Source: Noviherbaspirillum saxi (lineage in GTDB: Bacteria > Pseudomonadota > Gammaproteobacteria > Burkholderiales > Burkholderiaceae_D). From it: a stretch of 64,000 nt of DNA. Positions 62,113 to 64,000 of this stretch are shown here, one piece after another. How positions within the stretch are numbered: position 1 is the first letter of the stretch; the number at the start of each line of letters is the position of its first letter. A model generated the notes under the pieces. That model was not told where the DNA came from and ran no database searches. It saw nothing but the letters and a program-made list of their open reading frames with translations. Position numbers and translations under genes: made by a program. Where the stretch lies: NCBI RefSeq assembly GCF_003591035.1, contig NZ_QYUO01000002.1, forward strand, positions 806,001-870,000. The letters are read 5' to 3'.

Positions 62113-62943
62113 TCAATAGCAGTGTTCCGGCGCGGGAAACGACTGGTCCTTAACCGCCCTGATATAGGCGCGTACCGCGCCCTTGATGCTCGTCTGACCG
62201 TCCATGAAGTTACGCACGAAGCGCGCCTTCTTGCCAGGATATACACCCAACATGTCGTGCATGACGAGCACCTGTCCGGAGCAGTCCGGCCCAGCGCCAA
62301 TGCCGATCGTGGGAATTGCCAGCATGTCCGTCACTTCTTTCCCCAGTGTAGCGGGAATGGCTTCAAGAAGGAGGAGTGAGGCACCCGCAGCCTGAAGTGC
62401 CAGCGCATCCGATTTGAGTCGCTCTGCGCCTTCTGCTGTTTTCCCCTGTACCTTAAAGCCACCAAGTTGGTGGACGGATTGCGGCGTCAGTCCAAGGTGA
62501 GCAAATACCGGCACGCCGCGGTCGCTCAGGAATTTCACCGTTTCGACAAGCCACGCGCCCCCCTCAAGCTTGACCATCTGGGCACCAGCCTGCATCAACT
62601 TCACGGCGTTGTCGAAGGCAGACTGCGGCGTGGCGTAGGCACCAAACGGCATGTCTGCAACTAGCAGCGCAGTCTGGTTTCCGCGAGCAACGCATCCGGT
62701 GTGGTACGCAATGTCCGCTACTGTGACCGGCAGTGGGGTGCCGTGTCCCTGCACGACGTTGGCCAGCGAGTCTCCGACCAAGAGCAAATCGACATCGCAG
62801 CGATCCATCAGCGCCGCAAAGCTGGCGTCGTAGCAGGTAAGCATTGCAATCTTCTCGCCCGCACTGCGCATAGCCAGAAGATACGGTACCGTGACGGCCT
62901 TTCTAAGGGCAGTATTCTCGTCATTCTGCAAGTATCCGGACAT
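62113..62943 (-). CDS. panB: 3-methyl-2-oxobutanoate hydroxymethyltransferase
   Basis: A 276-residue PanB with [30 protein letters not shown] (metal-binding Asp) and [11 protein letters not shown] (catalytic Glu). It makes ketopantoate from ketoisovalerate and methylene-tetrahydrofolate for CoA synthesis. There is no panC partner, so it may be a second copy or a related enzyme. The start [10 protein letters not shown] is chosen; an in-frame extension of 57 codons is unlike the family. Confidence 0.88.
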   Translation of the reverse strand: MSGYLQNDENTALRKAVTVPYLLAMRSAGEKIAMLTCYDASFAALMDRCDVDLLLVGDSLANVVQGHGTPLPVTVADIAYHTGCVARGNQTALLVADMPFGAYATPQSAFDNAVKLMQAGAQMVKLEGGAWLVETVKFLSDRGVPVFAHLGLTPQSVHQLGGFKVQGKTAEGAERLKSDALALQAAGASLLLLEAIPATLGKEVTDMLAIPTIGIGAGPDCSGQVLVMHDMLGVYPGKKARFVRNFMDGQTSIKGAVRAYIRAVKDQSFPAPEHCY

Positions 62944-63103
62944 AATCGTACTCAGTTCTGAAAAAGTGGATGTTGCTACGCATGCTACCAGTGACCCTAC
63001 AGAGTAGCTCCAGCCGCGGACGAGATCACCAGGATCCAGAATTGGCGTTGCGCATTCATATCGATTCTCTTTGTGACGTCTGTCCTGAGCACGCGGGTGC
63101 TCA

Positions 63104-63128
63104 AGCTGCCCCAATCATTGGGGCAGCT
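63104..63128. repeat. 25-bp palindrome with 12-bp perfect arms
   Basis: AGCTGCCCCAAT and ATTGGGGCAGCT flank a single C. Near-zero loop length suggests a DNA-level site (dimer binding or recombination) rather than a simple RNA hairpin. It sits between two shorter inverted repeats. Confidence 0.7.
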
Positions 63129-63222
63129 CGGAGTCCATGTTTTCACATGAGAGATACTGGCGTCTTGAATGCTATTGCAGTCCGGGCCAGCGGCTGGTGA
63201 ATATTATCGCGTTAGAAACGAG

Positions 63223-63303
63223 CGGAGTCTTGGCAGTCGCATCGTCACCTATGCTGACGACCTCATGATCCTGTGCAAACGCTGCAAGCGGTCCACCCTT
63301 TGA
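63223..63303 (+). pseudogene. fragment of a group II intron-type reverse transcriptase
   Basis: The frame reads RSLGSRIVTYADDLMILCKR and stops shortly after. IVxYADDxxILC is the catalytic YADD motif of group II intron-encoded reverse transcriptases. Only about 25 codons resemble the family and no other domain is seen, so it is a relic. The window shows no intron RNA structure that I can support. Confidence 0.6.
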
Positions 63304-63454
63304 GCGGCCCGCGCCCGCCGCGAGAATTGACGACATTGACGGATCCCGACAAAGACATTAGTCTCATCCGACACACCAAGGTCCCGCAATGTGGACGACT
63401 GGAGTTGTTTTGACGGTGACGGACGCCGGTGTTCAACTTTTCAGGAGACACGAA

Positions 63455-63934
63455 ATGACCAGCAAGAACACAATCTGTCTGTGGTACGACGGCGGCGCCG
63501 TTGAGGCCGCCAACTTTTATGCCGAAACATTTCCCGACAGCGCTGTCGGCGCCGTCCTCCGCGCACCGGGCGACTATCCCGACGGCAAGCAGGGCGATGT
63601 CCTCACGGTCGAGTTCACCGTCGTCGGCATCCCCTGCGTCGGGCTGAACGGCGGCCCGCATTTCAAGCACAACGAGGCCTTCTCTTTTCAAATCGCGACC
63701 GACGACCAGGCCGAAACCGACCGCTTGTGGAACGCCGTCGTCGGCAATGGCGGCCAAGAAAGCGAATGCGGCTGGTGCAAGGACCGGTGGGGATTGTCAT
63801 GGCAAATCACCCCGCGCGCCCTTATCGCGGCGATATCCGATCCCGATCCTGCAGCGGCCAAGCGCGCATTCGACGCGATGATGACCATGAAAAAGATCGA
63901 CATCGCCGCGATAGAGGCGGCACGGCTGGGCTGA
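63455..63934 (+). CDS. VOC-family protein (PhnB/3-demethylubiquinone methyltransferase-like domain)
   Basis: A 159-residue glyoxalase-fold protein with NTICLWYDGGAVEAANFYAE, GDVLTVEFTVVGIP and LNGGPHFKHNEAFSFQI, as in the widespread PhnB-like group. Function is unknown for most of these; the methyltransferase name is historical. CAGGAGACACGAA precedes the ATG. Confidence 0.85.
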   Translation: MTSKNTICLWYDGGAVEAANFYAETFPDSAVGAVLRAPGDYPDGKQGDVLTVEFTVVGIPCVGLNGGPHFKHNEAFSFQIATDDQAETDRLWNAVVGNGGQESECGWCKDRWGLSWQITPRALIAAISDPDPAAAKRAFDAMMTMKKIDIAAIEAARLG

Positions 63935-64000
63935 AACCTGTCCTCAAGTGAATGGAGCGTGTTGCGCACGTTCTCTCCTGTTCGGATTTGAGGGGATGGC

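Larger units (their letters stand above)
62944..63454. other. intergenic region, 511 bp, with three hairpins and a gene relic
   Basis: No complete gene supported. Three inverted repeats lie side by side: GAGCAC/GTGCTC (63087-63102), a 25-bp near-perfect palindrome (63104-63128) and CATGT/ACATG (63136-63149). A reverse transcriptase fragment follows at about 63223-63303. Confidence 0.65.

Overview
The window looks like a piece of a Burkholderiales chromosome or megaplasmid (betaproteobacterium, possibly Oxalobacteraceae or Burkholderiaceae). This is inferred from the gene content: an aerobic benzoyl-CoA (box) cluster, a nag-type gentisate module, a Czc metal-efflux operon with a PbrR/CadR-type promoter, an orphan Bug/TctC binding protein and dispersed GC-rich palindromic repeats. 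No rRNA, tRNA or CRISPR array was seen. Most of the window is catabolic gene clusters and their regulators.

Layout. (1) 1-4476: end of an alpha/beta hydrolase gene, a GlcG-like gene and an FAH-family hydrolase, then gentisate dioxygenase, fumarylpyruvate hydrolase and maleylpyruvate isomerase. (2) 4600-10825: a tight operon with a TfdB-like flavin hydroxylase, type I extradiol dioxygenase, amidohydrolase, type B carboxylesterase and flavin reductase-like protein; its substrate is unknown. (3) 10970-19170: a truncated PbrR/CadR-type regulator facing a CDF transporter with an intact MerR-type promoter, then a DUF3703 remnant, czcI-czcC-czcB-czcA and a His-rich periplasmic protein. (4) 19171-21575: gene-poor DNA with a secreted HExxH protein, a small secreted protein and a metQ fragment. 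(5) 21576-32647: a LysR gene followed by a catabolic cluster (beta-hydroxyacid dehydrogenase, DUF1185 protein, Bug binding protein, beta-propeller lipoprotein, 2-hydroxyacid dehydrogenase, ketoglutarate-semialdehyde-type ALDH, D-2-hydroxyglutarate dehydrogenase-like flavoprotein). (6) 32670-36526: two TA-flanked foldback elements around an RraA-like aldolase, a citrulline hydrolase (CtlX), an ornithine cyclodeaminase and an Lrp regulator.

(7) 36567-53921: a large divergent benzoate region. On the minus strand are a DUF4863 protein, boxD, benzoate-CoA ligase and a five-gene branched-chain-type ABC importer. On the plus strand are boxC, boxB and boxA, a terminator, and four genes for beta-oxidation of the C6 product. 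The divergent intergenic region holds five TGCA-N6-TGCA-like boxes on two sigma70-like promoters and a 46-codon stub of boxR, so any BoxR acting here must be encoded elsewhere. (8) 53957-57777: LysR, pirin, ycaC and a second isochorismatase-fold hydrolase. (9) 57936-62943: PA1024-type NADH:quinone reductase, crotonase, GST, HCCA-isomerase-like protein, a Crp/Fnr regulator and a lone panB. (10) 62944-64000: three consecutive hairpins, a short reverse transcriptase YADD fragment and a VOC-family protein.

Together the genes funnel aromatics to central metabolism by two ring-cleavage logics (gentisate/extradiol cleavage, and CoA epoxidation), with metal efflux and amino-acid catabolism alongside. 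Three clusters (4.6-10.8 kb, 22.9-32.6 kb and 57.9-61.2 kb) do not match a pathway I can name and are the best candidates for undescribed chemistry.
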